Shown here: positions 17,885 through 25,210 of the stretch, piece after piece | Layout: each line of letters opens with the position of its first letter | Numbering within the stretch: the first letter of the stretch is position 1 | Origin: Dendrosporobacter quercicolus | Lineage (GTDB): Bacteria; Bacillota; Negativicutes; DSM-1736; Dendrosporobacteraceae | Assembly: GCF_900104455.1 (NCBI RefSeq) | Contig: NZ_FNHB01000010.1 | Location: 62,001-126,000 of the forward strand | Direction: 5' to 3' | DNA: 64,000 nucleotides | Notes under the pieces: model-generated | What the model saw: only the letters and a program-made list of their open reading frames with translations | Told to the model about the DNA's origin: nothing | Database searches by the model: none | Made by a program: the position numbers and the translations under genes

Positions 17885-18565
17885 ATGAAGGGAACTTTAG
17901 TAAACGCGGGAGCCATTCTAGTCGGGTCGGCTGCCGGCCTATTGCTAAAACGCGGGTTGCCGGGGCGTTATCAGCAGAGCATAATGCAGGGACTGGCGCT
18001 GCCGATCGGTATAATTGGCCTGCAAATGGCGCTGAAAACCAACAATATTCTGATTGTCATTCTGAGTTTGACGGTAGGCGCAGTTTTGGGTGAAATGCTT
18101 GATATAGATGGCAGGCTGGCGCGTTTTGGCAATTGGCTTACCAGAAAATTAGGCGGTCAGTATGGAAATGTCGGCGAAGGCTTTGTGACGGCCAGCCTGG
18201 TGTATTGTGTAGGTGCGATGGCGGTGGTCGGTTCTATCCAGGATGGCTTAACCGGTGATGCCGCTACTTTATACGCCAAATCAATGCTTGACGGCATCTC
18301 TGCTGTTGTTTTTGCATCAGCGCTGGGTATTGGCGTCGCATTATCCAGCGTGGCCGTTATCTTATATCAGGGAAGTATAACCCTGTTGGCCGGTATGTTT
18401 GGCGCAGTACTTTCTGCAGATATCATTACTGAGCTAAGTGCAGTTGGCGGAATTTTAATTATCGGCATTAGTATCCTGATGCTGGAGATAAAAAAAATAA
18501 AAGTCGCCAATCTTTTGCCCGCCATACCGGCAGCCGCAATAATAACCGCCCTGTGGCCGTTATAA
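17885..18565 (+). CDS. DUF554 family membrane protein
   Basis: A 226-residue integral membrane protein with about seven hydrophobic segments, beginning MKGTLVNAGAILVGSAAGLL and containing VGAMAVVGSIQDGL, both typical of DUF554 (YdfK/YqgA-like). Molecular function is unknown; a transport or channel role is only inference. The ATG follows a GAGAGAGGGAT ribosome-binding site. DUF4446 follows after 29 bases. Confidence 0.85.
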   Translation: MKGTLVNAGAILVGSAAGLLLKRGLPGRYQQSIMQGLALPIGIIGLQMALKTNNILIVILSLTVGAVLGEMLDIDGRLARFGNWLTRKLGGQYGNVGEGFVTASLVYCVGAMAVVGSIQDGLTGDAATLYAKSMLDGISAVVFASALGIGVALSSVAVILYQGSITLLAGMFGAVLSADIITELSAVGGILIIGISILMLEIKKIKVANLLPAIPAAAIITALWPL

Positions 18566-18594
18566 TTAACCTAAATCGAAGGGTATGATGATAA

Positions 18595-19122
18595 ATGGGC
18601 TTTATTGCTGACGATACGTTCTTGACAGCATTTATTTTAAAAAATGTACATTATATACTGCTTGGTATGACAGTTTTAATCCTAGCTGCCCTAATTGTAT
18701 TTATTAATATTAATATTAAGTTGGCAAAAATGAACAAACGGTATCGGAAAATGATGCGGGGAATGGAGGGGACAAATCTCGAGCAGCTGCTCATGGCTCA
18801 TATTGATGAAGTACATCAGGTGTTGGATAAGGTCGACCATTTGTCGGCGGAATATAAAAGGCTGGACCGGAGGTCTGCGTTTTGCATTCAAAAACTGGGT
18901 GTGGTACGTTTTAATGCCTTTGAAGATACCGGCAGTGATTTGAGCTTTGCAGTGGCCTTACTGGACGGCAATAATGACGGTGTGGTGATATCAAGCATAT
19001 TCGGGCGCAGTGAATCGCGGTCTTATGGTAAACCAGTGCTTGGCGGCCAGTCTGTTTATTTTCTAACAGAAGAAGAAAAGCAGGCTTTAGGAAAAGCCTG
19101 TGCGAAAAAATTTGACATTTAG
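18595..19122 (+). CDS. DUF4446 family protein
   Basis: A 175-residue protein with one N-terminal transmembrane helix (about residues 18-40), a predicted coiled helix (about 50-90), and a C-terminal domain with FNAFEDTGSDLSFAVALLD and GVVISSIFGRSESRSYGKP, the conserved block of DUF4446 (B. subtilis YyaB-like neighbourhood). Function is unknown; it is usually found near the parB region of Firmicutes. Confidence 0.85.
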   Translation: MGFIADDTFLTAFILKNVHYILLGMTVLILAALIVFININIKLAKMNKRYRKMMRGMEGTNLEQLLMAHIDEVHQVLDKVDHLSAEYKRLDRRSAFCIQKLGVVRFNAFEDTGSDLSFAVALLDGNNDGVVISSIFGRSESRSYGKPVLGGQSVYFLTEEEKQALGKACAKKFDI

Positions 19123-19195
19123 GCAGGATTTTTGTAAATCCAGGAAGAATTTAACACCTATGGAAAAGCGGTAATTTACCCGGGGAGGGTTTGGG

Positions 19196-20119
19196 TTGCT
19201 CGATCGGAAACAAAAGACTGACAAGCAAGAGTATACTATTATGATCGTACCGCATCAGGGAAATCTGGTGCGCAGTTTTAGCGTCCGCGCCAGGGCGGTT
19301 AAATCGGGGATCGTGGCCCTATGTGTGCTGGCTCTTTTTGGGGGCGGAACATATATTAATTATAGTTATCAGTTAAAGGTGGCTCAGGCTGACCGGGTTG
19401 AACTGGAACAATACCGCAGGACAAGCAGTGATCAGCAAGCCAAGTTAGAGCAGCTTGCTGAGGAAACGGCTGACTTGCAGGGCGAATTGGAGCGCTTAAA
19501 TAAACTGGAGTCTGATTTGCGCAGTATGGTAAGAAGTGACCAGACTGGCATAGCTTCCCGCTCGGGGGTGGTCAGAACAGCGCCAAATCATCAAGGTCAG
19601 GGCGGGCCTCAGGTCAAACCGAATGCAGACAATCTTGCTGAACTGGTACGGCAATTAAAAACTGCCGCCAAAGTCCGGGAACAGGGCTTGGAGCATTTGC
19701 ACGATGAATTGGCGGCTATCCAGGCCCAAAGGGCTGTTACACCGTCAATCCTGCCGGCCCAAGGAGAAGTTACCTCCCGTTTTGGCTGGCGGGATGCTCC
19801 GATTGGCTGGGGACGGGACTGGCATCCCGGCATTGATATCGCCAACAGTTATGGTACGCCAATTGCTGCGGCCGCGGATGGACAGGTTGTCGAGAGCGGC
19901 TGGAACGGCGGATATGGTAAAATGGTAAAGATCGATCATGGTAACGGAATTGTAACCATTTATGGTCATAATTCGGAAAATCTGGTTAGTGCGGGCGCTA
20001 CCGTAAAAAAAGGCGAAATTATTGCCTACATGGGCAGTACTGGTTATAGTACAGGTCCACACGTTCATTACGAGGTGCAGGTAAATGGCAATGCTGTCGA
20101 CCCGGCCGACTTTTTGTAA
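19196..20119 (+). CDS. Membrane-anchored M23 (LytM) peptidase with coiled coil
   Basis: The 307-residue protein has a short cytoplasmic N-terminus, one transmembrane helix (about residues 36-54), an extracytoplasmic coiled coil (about 60-105 and 140-175) and a C-terminal M23 domain. The zinc ligands appear intact: HPGID and HVHYE. It should cleave peptide cross-bridges in peptidoglycan. It starts at TTG 19196 behind GGGGAGGG. The next gene is a bactofilin, and such pairs commonly act together in cell shape or sporulation. Confidence 0.9.
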   Translation: MLDRKQKTDKQEYTIMIVPHQGNLVRSFSVRARAVKSGIVALCVLALFGGGTYINYSYQLKVAQADRVELEQYRRTSSDQQAKLEQLAEETADLQGELERLNKLESDLRSMVRSDQTGIASRSGVVRTAPNHQGQGGPQVKPNADNLAELVRQLKTAAKVREQGLEHLHDELAAIQAQRAVTPSILPAQGEVTSRFGWRDAPIGWGRDWHPGIDIANSYGTPIAAAADGQVVESGWNGGYGKMVKIDHGNGIVTIYGHNSENLVSAGATVKKGEIIAYMGSTGYSTGPHVHYEVQVNGNAVDPADFL

Positions 20120-20168
20120 TGCTGATTTATCATAAAACAGCTGTACTCCAATACGAAAGGTAGAGTGA

Positions 20169-20567
20169 ATGATGTTTGGCAGTAAAAAAGCGAAACTCGC
20201 ACCCAATGGTGAGATAGAAACCATTGTTGGTAAGGATACGCAGTTAAAAGGCGCATTAAAAGCCAAGGGGACAATTAGAATTGACGGAGACTTTGAGGGA
20301 GATATTGATTCCGAGCATGATATTATCATTGGGGAGAGCGGCAGTGTTTCAGCCCGGATTAATGCGCGGAATGTAATGATATCCGGTCTGATGAAAGGCA
20401 ATATTCAGGCCACAGGCTGCCTGGAACTGATGGCGAGCGGCAGATTGTACGGCGATATCAAGGCCAATGTGCTGATTGTCGGCGAAGGCGCCGTTTTTAA
20501 AGGAGCCAGCGATATGGCTGATGGTGGCAACAGCGCTTCTTATCAAGATGAAATCGTGTCGGTTTAA
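20169..20567 (+). CDS. Bactofilin family protein
   Basis: A 132-residue protein with a central right-handed beta-helix repeat region (TIRIDGDFEGDI, ARNVMISGLMKGNIQA, LYGDIKANVLIVGEGAVFKG) flanked by disordered ends. Bactofilins polymerise without nucleotide and position cell-wall enzymes. Location 49 bases after an M23 peptidase fits that role. A second in-frame ATG at 20172 is equally possible. Confidence 0.92.
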   Translation: MMFGSKKAKLAPNGEIETIVGKDTQLKGALKAKGTIRIDGDFEGDIDSEHDIIIGESGSVSARINARNVMISGLMKGNIQATGCLELMASGRLYGDIKANVLIVGEGAVFKGASDMADGGNSASYQDEIVSV

Positions 20568-20580
20568 CAACTTGTTTCCA

Positions 20581-20627
20581 GCAACAACCGGCAGTTCAGC
20601 TTTGAACTGCCGGTTGTTGCTATGTTT
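20581..20627 (+). terminator. Terminator after bactofilin gene
   Basis: GCAACAACCGGCAGTTCA (20581-20598) pairs perfectly with 20603-20620 around a four-base loop, followed by a T-rich stretch. Confidence 0.9.
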
Positions 20628-20766
20628 TTAACTGTTTTCCGGGCATTGTAATAATTAGACTTACTTTGGTAAAGCTACTACCGTGTGTCACTTAAAACAT
20701 CCGCAAAAATTTGCAGGATTATCCATGCTTTTAGGTGATGAACGTTACTAGCGCTAAGGAGGTGGC

Positions 20767-21012
20767 TTGCTTTTCATGCAGGGAATTATTGCAATTGAAA
20801 AAAATTTAGCGCAGCTGGCCGATTTGCTGGAAACGGAAGGTTATGATATTGTAGCTCTGGAAAACAGCAATGTCGAGGCTGTTGATGCAATTGTAGTTAG
20901 CGGCGTTGATCATAATGTAATGAATATGAAGGACATTATGGTTCATGTACCAATCATTAATGCGTCAGGAAAGAGTACGGATGAAATTTTAGAAGAGTTG
21001 GAACGCCTATAA
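20767..21012 (+). CDS. YkuS-like (UPF0180) small protein
   Basis: An 81-residue protein resembling B. subtilis YkuS: an N-terminal IAIEKNLAQLADLLETEGYD, then VVSGVDHNVMNM and a conserved INASGKSTDEILEELE. Function is unknown. AAGGAGGTG lies at 20756-20764; TTG 20767 is close to it and ATG 20776 (MQGIIAIE) is further away, so the start could be either. It is a single-gene unit ended by a perfect 21-bp hairpin. Confidence 0.82.
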   Translation: MLFMQGIIAIEKNLAQLADLLETEGYDIVALENSNVEAVDAIVVSGVDHNVMNMKDIMVHVPIINASGKSTDEILEELERL

Positions 21013-21074
21013 ATGTTTATCCTCCGGGATATATTGTTCCGGCGTACCGGCCGCCGGAACGCCGGCGGCATTCG

Positions 21075-21120
21075 AAAGGGGAGTGCGTTACCTGCAAAAG
21101 CAGGTAACGCACTCCCCTTT
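21075..21120. terminator. Bidirectional terminator between ykuS-like and yyaC
   Basis: The 21-base arms 21075-21095 and 21100-21120 are perfectly complementary (AAAGGGGAGTG... / ...CACTCCCCTTT) with loop AAAA. The two flanking genes converge, and the A- and T-rich ends suit both directions. Confidence 0.92.
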
Positions 21121-21195
21121 GTTCACGGTAAACCGGCCTGATTTATTTGCGGTATTTACAGGAGCGGGTTGACACTCTACTAACGCACAATAGCG

Positions 21196-21762
21196 TTAAC
21201 GGGGGGCTTTGAGGGCGAAGGATAAGCCGGCGGCAATGGTATCGGCCATCTTCATTACCAAATTCAGCCTGGTGCTTTGCAGCACCAGATGTTCCATAAA
21301 TCCGCCAACATTGACAATTCCGGTAATATAGGCATCTCCCACAGCCGGTAGATCTTTATTTACGGCGGCTCCCGGTTTAACCGGGCCACGGCCTAGCGAT
21401 ACGCAGCCTACGCTCTCAAGACGCCCCAGACAGGCATCAATCGCAATAATATAAGGCTGATGATAGCTTGCACCTATGTGCTGGAGCTTAGCGGCAAGGT
21501 TTGTGGCATGAACAGGATCATCCAGTGTGCCGTAAACATTGGAACTGAAACTCAGCGAATGTAATTTACTGCCGGTCAGCGGACCCAGAGAATCGCCTGT
21601 GGAACGATCCGTGCCGATACATAAAATAACAATTTCCTGATTGCCGGCCCGGGCGTCAGCTACCAGCTGGCGGACATTAGCGGCAATATCGTAGATGGCC
21701 TGCGGATTGTGAACGGAAAACTTTAGCTCGGGTTTTTTTAATTTCATTATATTATCCAGCAT
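21196..21762 (-). CDS. yyaC: Spore protease YyaC (DUF1256)
   Basis: A 188-residue protein with the YyaC/GPR-like fold markers LCIGTDRSTGDSLGPLTGSKL and YIIAIDACLGRLESVG. In B. subtilis yyaC lies near soj-spo0J and is made in the forespore, so its presence near parB here marks an endospore-forming lineage. Substrate is not established from sequence. Transcribed leftward, against its neighbours. Confidence 0.9.
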   Translation of the reverse strand: MLDNIMKLKKPELKFSVHNPQAIYDIAANVRQLVADARAGNQEIVILCIGTDRSTGDSLGPLTGSKLHSLSFSSNVYGTLDDPVHATNLAAKLQHIGASYHQPYIIAIDACLGRLESVGCVSLGRGPVKPGAAVNKDLPAVGDAYITGIVNVGGFMEHLVLQSTRLNLVMKMADTIAAGLSFALKAPR

Positions 21763-22176
21763 AGGTAAACTCCTGTTATTGTTATCTGCATACTACCATT
21801 ATGTGTAAGAAGCATTTCTTTTATACAAATTGCGGCAATAAACAGGAGAATAATGGAATTATTAAGCCCATTGGTTGATGGCTGCATAATTTTTTTTTAG
21901 TGAAAATTCTGCTCTGCGCAGGGAAACGTTCTCCATGTTATGTATGTATACCGAAAAACAATGCAATACATCATTGTGTGGTCTAAGGTATTATTTTGTA
22001 GTCCGGATACCAGAGAATTAGGCCATAGTCAGCAATAACTTAACACTTACTTTAGAATTTATTAATTCCTTTAATGGTCTACATGTGCATAAATATTCAG
22101 AAGGAGAAATTCAAATATGGCATATACACTGCAAAATCAGGCAGTTTTCAGAAAAAATTAATTTTTAATATGCATA
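21763..22176. other. Upstream intergenic region of the glutamate synthase operon
   Basis: Over 400 AT-rich bases between divergent yyaC and the glutamate synthase promoter. I found no ORF with a convincing ribosome-binding site in a conserved frame and no hairpin comparable with those downstream. It presumably holds the yyaC promoter. Confidence 0.5.
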
Positions 22177-22205
22177 TTGACAGTATAACTTTTCGTTCTT
22201 ATAAT
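22177..22205 (+). promoter_or_regulatory. Sigma-A promoter of the glutamate synthase operon
   Basis: TTGACA at 22177-22182 and TATAAT at 22200-22205 are 17 bases apart. Initiation near 22212 would give a leader of about 260 bases before the first gene. Confidence 0.9.
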
Positions 22206-22211
22206 AAAGGT

Positions 22212-22470
22212 ACATTATCAATCAGTTCTTTATAGGTGTACAAATGTATTCCAATTATGGAGCCTACCTTAGCAATGCTAATGGAAGACAACTAGGGAAG
22301 CAACTGGAGTTACGAATCAGCCGATAAAGCGGCGTAAGCAGTTGCTTGTGCAGTGTAGCACGCACAACCCGTAGGCCTGATGCCTTGCGGAAGTTCCTGG
22401 AGGGTTCCGGTACTTACGCCGGGTTTTTTGTTTTTTAAAGATTATTTTGTGGATATGAGGTGGAGAAAAG
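22212..22470 (+). promoter_or_regulatory. Structured leader with terminator/antiterminator pairing (unidentified)
   Basis: Hairpin A: AAGCAACTG (22298-22306) pairs with CAGTTGCTT (22339-22347), enclosing GCCG-ATAAAG-CGGC (22320-22333). Hairpin B: GTGC-AGTGTA-GCAC (22348-22361). Hairpin C: CCGTAGGC with GCCTTGCGG (22369-22390). Terminator D: CCGGT-ACTTAC-GCCGG (22407-22422) followed by six T. CGGCGTAAG (22330-22338, inside A) is exactly complementary to CTTACGCCG (22413-22421, inside D), so A plus D and the long-range pairing exclude each other. It does not match T-box, glycine, SAM or c-di-GMP consensus as I know them. Confidence 0.7.
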
Positions 22471-23577
22471 ATGTGCAGAATAGGGGCCATTAAAAGTAAA
22501 ATTCCGTTTCATCCTTCCAAGGCATTGCATCTCATGCTCCCTCAGCAGGAGGGGCATGACAATTCAGGCTTTGCGATGGTGATGCAGGATTTAGCCGGGG
22601 TATTTGGGGCTTATAAGGATAAGCCGTTATTATCCTTAGCCTGTACGCAATATGGAGCGAATTTAGTTGAAGATTATATGGAAACCCATAACTTTGTTCA
22701 GATAAACGAATGGATTCCTAAAGGCAGCAAGCAGCCGGGACTGGATATTAAAGCCATGCCGTATTATATTTTCCGCAATTATGATTATCCTGAACACTAT
22801 CGAGATGCTTCCCCGGAGCTAAAGGAAAACTTGCTTATGGATACACGTCTGGCATTGCGCGAGCTGCTGGAAAAAGATGATCAGGGTTATGTTTATTCGT
22901 TCTGGCCGGATGTATTAACGCTAAAGGAAATTGGCGACCCGCGCGATATCGCCACCTATTTTAAGCTGTGGGATGAGAACGGCGATCTAATGGCGAGAAA
23001 TGTTGTTGTACAATGCCGTCAGAACACTAATTATGATATTGTACGCTATGCCGCCCACCCGTTTTTTCTTCAGGGCTATACTTTATGCGCCAATGGCGAG
23101 AATACGTTTTATACCAAAAACAAGGAATATCAAAAATCGCTGCACCGGGGTTATATCGGGTTTGAATCGGATTCGCAGAATTTCTTATATACGTTACACT
23201 ATGTACTGAACCAACTAAAATGGCCAATTAAGTATTATAAACATGTCATTACACCGTTGCCGTTTGATGAAATTGAACAGCGGCCGGATAAAGAAGTGTT
23301 AAAAACCATTCGTCAGTCCCTGGGCCATTTAGAGATCAATGGTCCGAACACAGTGATTGCATTAATGCCCAACAGTCATATGATGACTTGCTGTGACTCT
23401 AAAAAGCTGCGGCCGGTGGTTGTGGGCGGCGATGATACAACCATTGCAATCGCCTCTGAAGTCTGCGGCTTAAATGTCATTCTGCCTGACCGGGATCAGG
23501 CGCTGGATATCTATCCAAATGAGCGCGAAGTAGTTGTGATTACGAATGATATGGAGGTGCAGAGATGGAAGCAATAA
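22471..23577 (+). CDS. Glutamate synthase glutamine amidotransferase subunit (split GltB, class II)
   Basis: The 368-residue protein begins MCRIGA, placing the catalytic Cys at residue 2, the hallmark of class II (Ntn) glutamine amidotransferases. CANGENTFYTKNKEY and the later VVGGDDTTIAIASEV fit the GltB N-terminal domain as a separate protein. It should release ammonia from glutamine for the synthase subunit encoded next, whose start overlaps this stop. This three-gene layout resembles archaeal-type split glutamate synthases. Confidence 0.88.
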   Translation: MCRIGAIKSKIPFHPSKALHLMLPQQEGHDNSGFAMVMQDLAGVFGAYKDKPLLSLACTQYGANLVEDYMETHNFVQINEWIPKGSKQPGLDIKAMPYYIFRNYDYPEHYRDASPELKENLLMDTRLALRELLEKDDQGYVYSFWPDVLTLKEIGDPRDIATYFKLWDENGDLMARNVVVQCRQNTNYDIVRYAAHPFFLQGYTLCANGENTFYTKNKEYQKSLHRGYIGFESDSQNFLYTLHYVLNQLKWPIKYYKHVITPLPFDEIEQRPDKEVLKTIRQSLGHLEINGPNTVIALMPNSHMMTCCDSKKLRPVVVGGDDTTIAIASEVCGLNVILPDRDQALDIYPNEREVVVITNDMEVQRWKQ

Positions 23578-25199
23578 GGTCCCAGGATATCACCGTCAAT
23601 GATCTTAATTTTAAAATTCAATATCATTATGACCGCTGTACCATGTGCGGCAGCTGTGTCGCCGCCTGTACCTTCAACGCGATTGAGGCGGTTATGGAGC
23701 GGCGTTCGGTTACTATATCCACCGGCAGTCAGCCTGAGCCGGTGGAACAGCACCGGGCCGTACCGGTAATCCGGCAAAAGGCGGCTATCGCCAATGCCTG
23801 CGTAGGCTGCGGGATGTGTGAGAAAATATGTCCCAATAAAGCCATCCGGCCGGTCCGCAATGAAGACACCAGGCACAATCTACTGGCCCGCAGCGGCGGG
23901 TCGCCGTTAAAGCGCGGCGGGCGTACCAATCTTAATGCCCAGCGGACGCTTGATAATGTAATTATTGGCCGCATTTCGCAGATGACTGACCCATCGCTGG
24001 ATTCCGAGCGCCACACCTTTGATATTCTGGCGCCTTTTGGCCGGGTGCTGCTGCCGCAGGAGCTGCCTCTTGCCGCTGATGGCGGTGAGCTTAAAATAAC
24101 TGCTAAAACTCCGCCGGTGCATTGGATTTATCCGGTCATTTTCAGCGATATGTCCATTGGAGCGCTGTCGACACGGGCCTGGGAAGCGGTTGCGCTGGCC
24201 ACAGCTTACCTTAATGAAAAACACAACCTGCCGGTCAGAATGAGTTCGGGTGAAGGCGGTATGCCGGTCAAGCTTATGGAATCCGAACAATTAAAATATA
24301 TGATTTTGCAAATTGCTTCCGGCCATTTTGGCTGGAACAGGATTATTAAAGCTATGCCCCGGATGAAAGTAGATCCGGCCGGCATTTTAATCAAAATTGG
24401 CCAGGGGGCTAAACCGGGCGACGGCGGATTGCTGCCGGCGGCAAAAGTAGCCGAACATGTTCAGGCTATTCGCGGCGTTCCCAAGGCTGATCTGAATTCC
24501 CCGCCCAATCATCAGGGACTGTACTCTATCGAAGAATCGGTGCAGAAAATGCATTTATCGTTAAATGCCGCGTTTGGGTTTAGAGTGCCGGTAGCAATCA
24601 AGTGCGCCGCTTCGGCTACCTCGGTATCGGTTTATAATAATTTGCTGCGTGATCCGTACCGGATTTGCGGCGGGTTTTTCATTGACGGCATTCAAGGCGG
24701 TACCGGCGCAGCCAATGAAGTATCGCTTGATCATACCGGCCATCCGGTGGTATCGAAAATGCGCGAATGTTATCTCGCGGCCGTTAAGCAAGGCCGCCAG
24801 GGGCAAATTCCGCTGTGGGCCGGCGGCGGGATCGGTTTAACCGGCAATGCCGCTGCTGATGCCTTTAAAATGATTTGCCTGGGCGCCAACGGCGTATTTA
24901 TTGGCAAAATTCTCATTCAACTATTGGGATGCGTCGGCAATGAGCGCGGCCGTTGCAATTCCTGCTCGACAGGGAAATGCCCGACCGGTATCTGCACACA
25001 AGATCCGCGGCTGGTAAAACGGCTGGATATTGATAAAGGCGCGCAAAATATCGTTGACTACATGCTGGCGCTTGACAGTGAATTGCGCAAGCTAATGGCG
25101 CCGATTGGCAACAGTTCCTTGCCGGTAGGACGTTCCGACGCCCTGGTAACAACCGATTACGCTGTGTCCAATAAACTGGGAATTCAATATGTGTGTTAG
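23565..25199 (+). CDS. Glutamate synthase FMN domain subunit with N-terminal ferredoxin
   Basis: The 544-residue protein carries two [4Fe-4S] motifs (CTMCGSCVAAC about residue 25; CVGCGMCEKIC about residue 79) and then the FMN-binding glutamate synthase core, with HFGWNRII, VPVAIKCAASAT, GIQGGTGAANEVSLDH and GGGIGLTGNAAADAFKM. The 3Fe-4S type cysteines lie in CNSCSTGKCPTGICTQDP. It makes glutamate from 2-oxoglutarate and ammonia. The ATG overlaps the previous stop by 13 bases. Confidence 0.92.
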   Translation: MEAIRSQDITVNDLNFKIQYHYDRCTMCGSCVAACTFNAIEAVMERRSVTISTGSQPEPVEQHRAVPVIRQKAAIANACVGCGMCEKICPNKAIRPVRNEDTRHNLLARSGGSPLKRGGRTNLNAQRTLDNVIIGRISQMTDPSLDSERHTFDILAPFGRVLLPQELPLAADGGELKITAKTPPVHWIYPVIFSDMSIGALSTRAWEAVALATAYLNEKHNLPVRMSSGEGGMPVKLMESEQLKYMILQIASGHFGWNRIIKAMPRMKVDPAGILIKIGQGAKPGDGGLLPAAKVAEHVQAIRGVPKADLNSPPNHQGLYSIEESVQKMHLSLNAAFGFRVPVAIKCAASATSVSVYNNLLRDPYRICGGFFIDGIQGGTGAANEVSLDHTGHPVVSKMRECYLAAVKQGRQGQIPLWAGGGIGLTGNAAADAFKMICLGANGVFIGKILIQLLGCVGNERGRCNSCSTGKCPTGICTQDPRLVKRLDIDKGAQNIVDYMLALDSELRKLMAPIGNSSLPVGRSDALVTTDYAVSNKLGIQYVC

Positions 25200-25210
25200 G
25201 AGGGAAGCTT

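Noticed and set aside
21990-22020. GTCCGGATACCAG, reminiscent of a cobalamin riboswitch segment
   Set aside because: No B12 box or other conserved segments are present nearby and the downstream gene is glutamate synthase.
22348-22429. T-box or c-di-GMP riboswitch in the glutamate synthase leader
   Set aside because: There is no AGGGTGGNACCGCG T-box sequence, and CACGCACA is not followed by the GGCAAACC and tetraloop-receptor parts of c-di-GMP-I.
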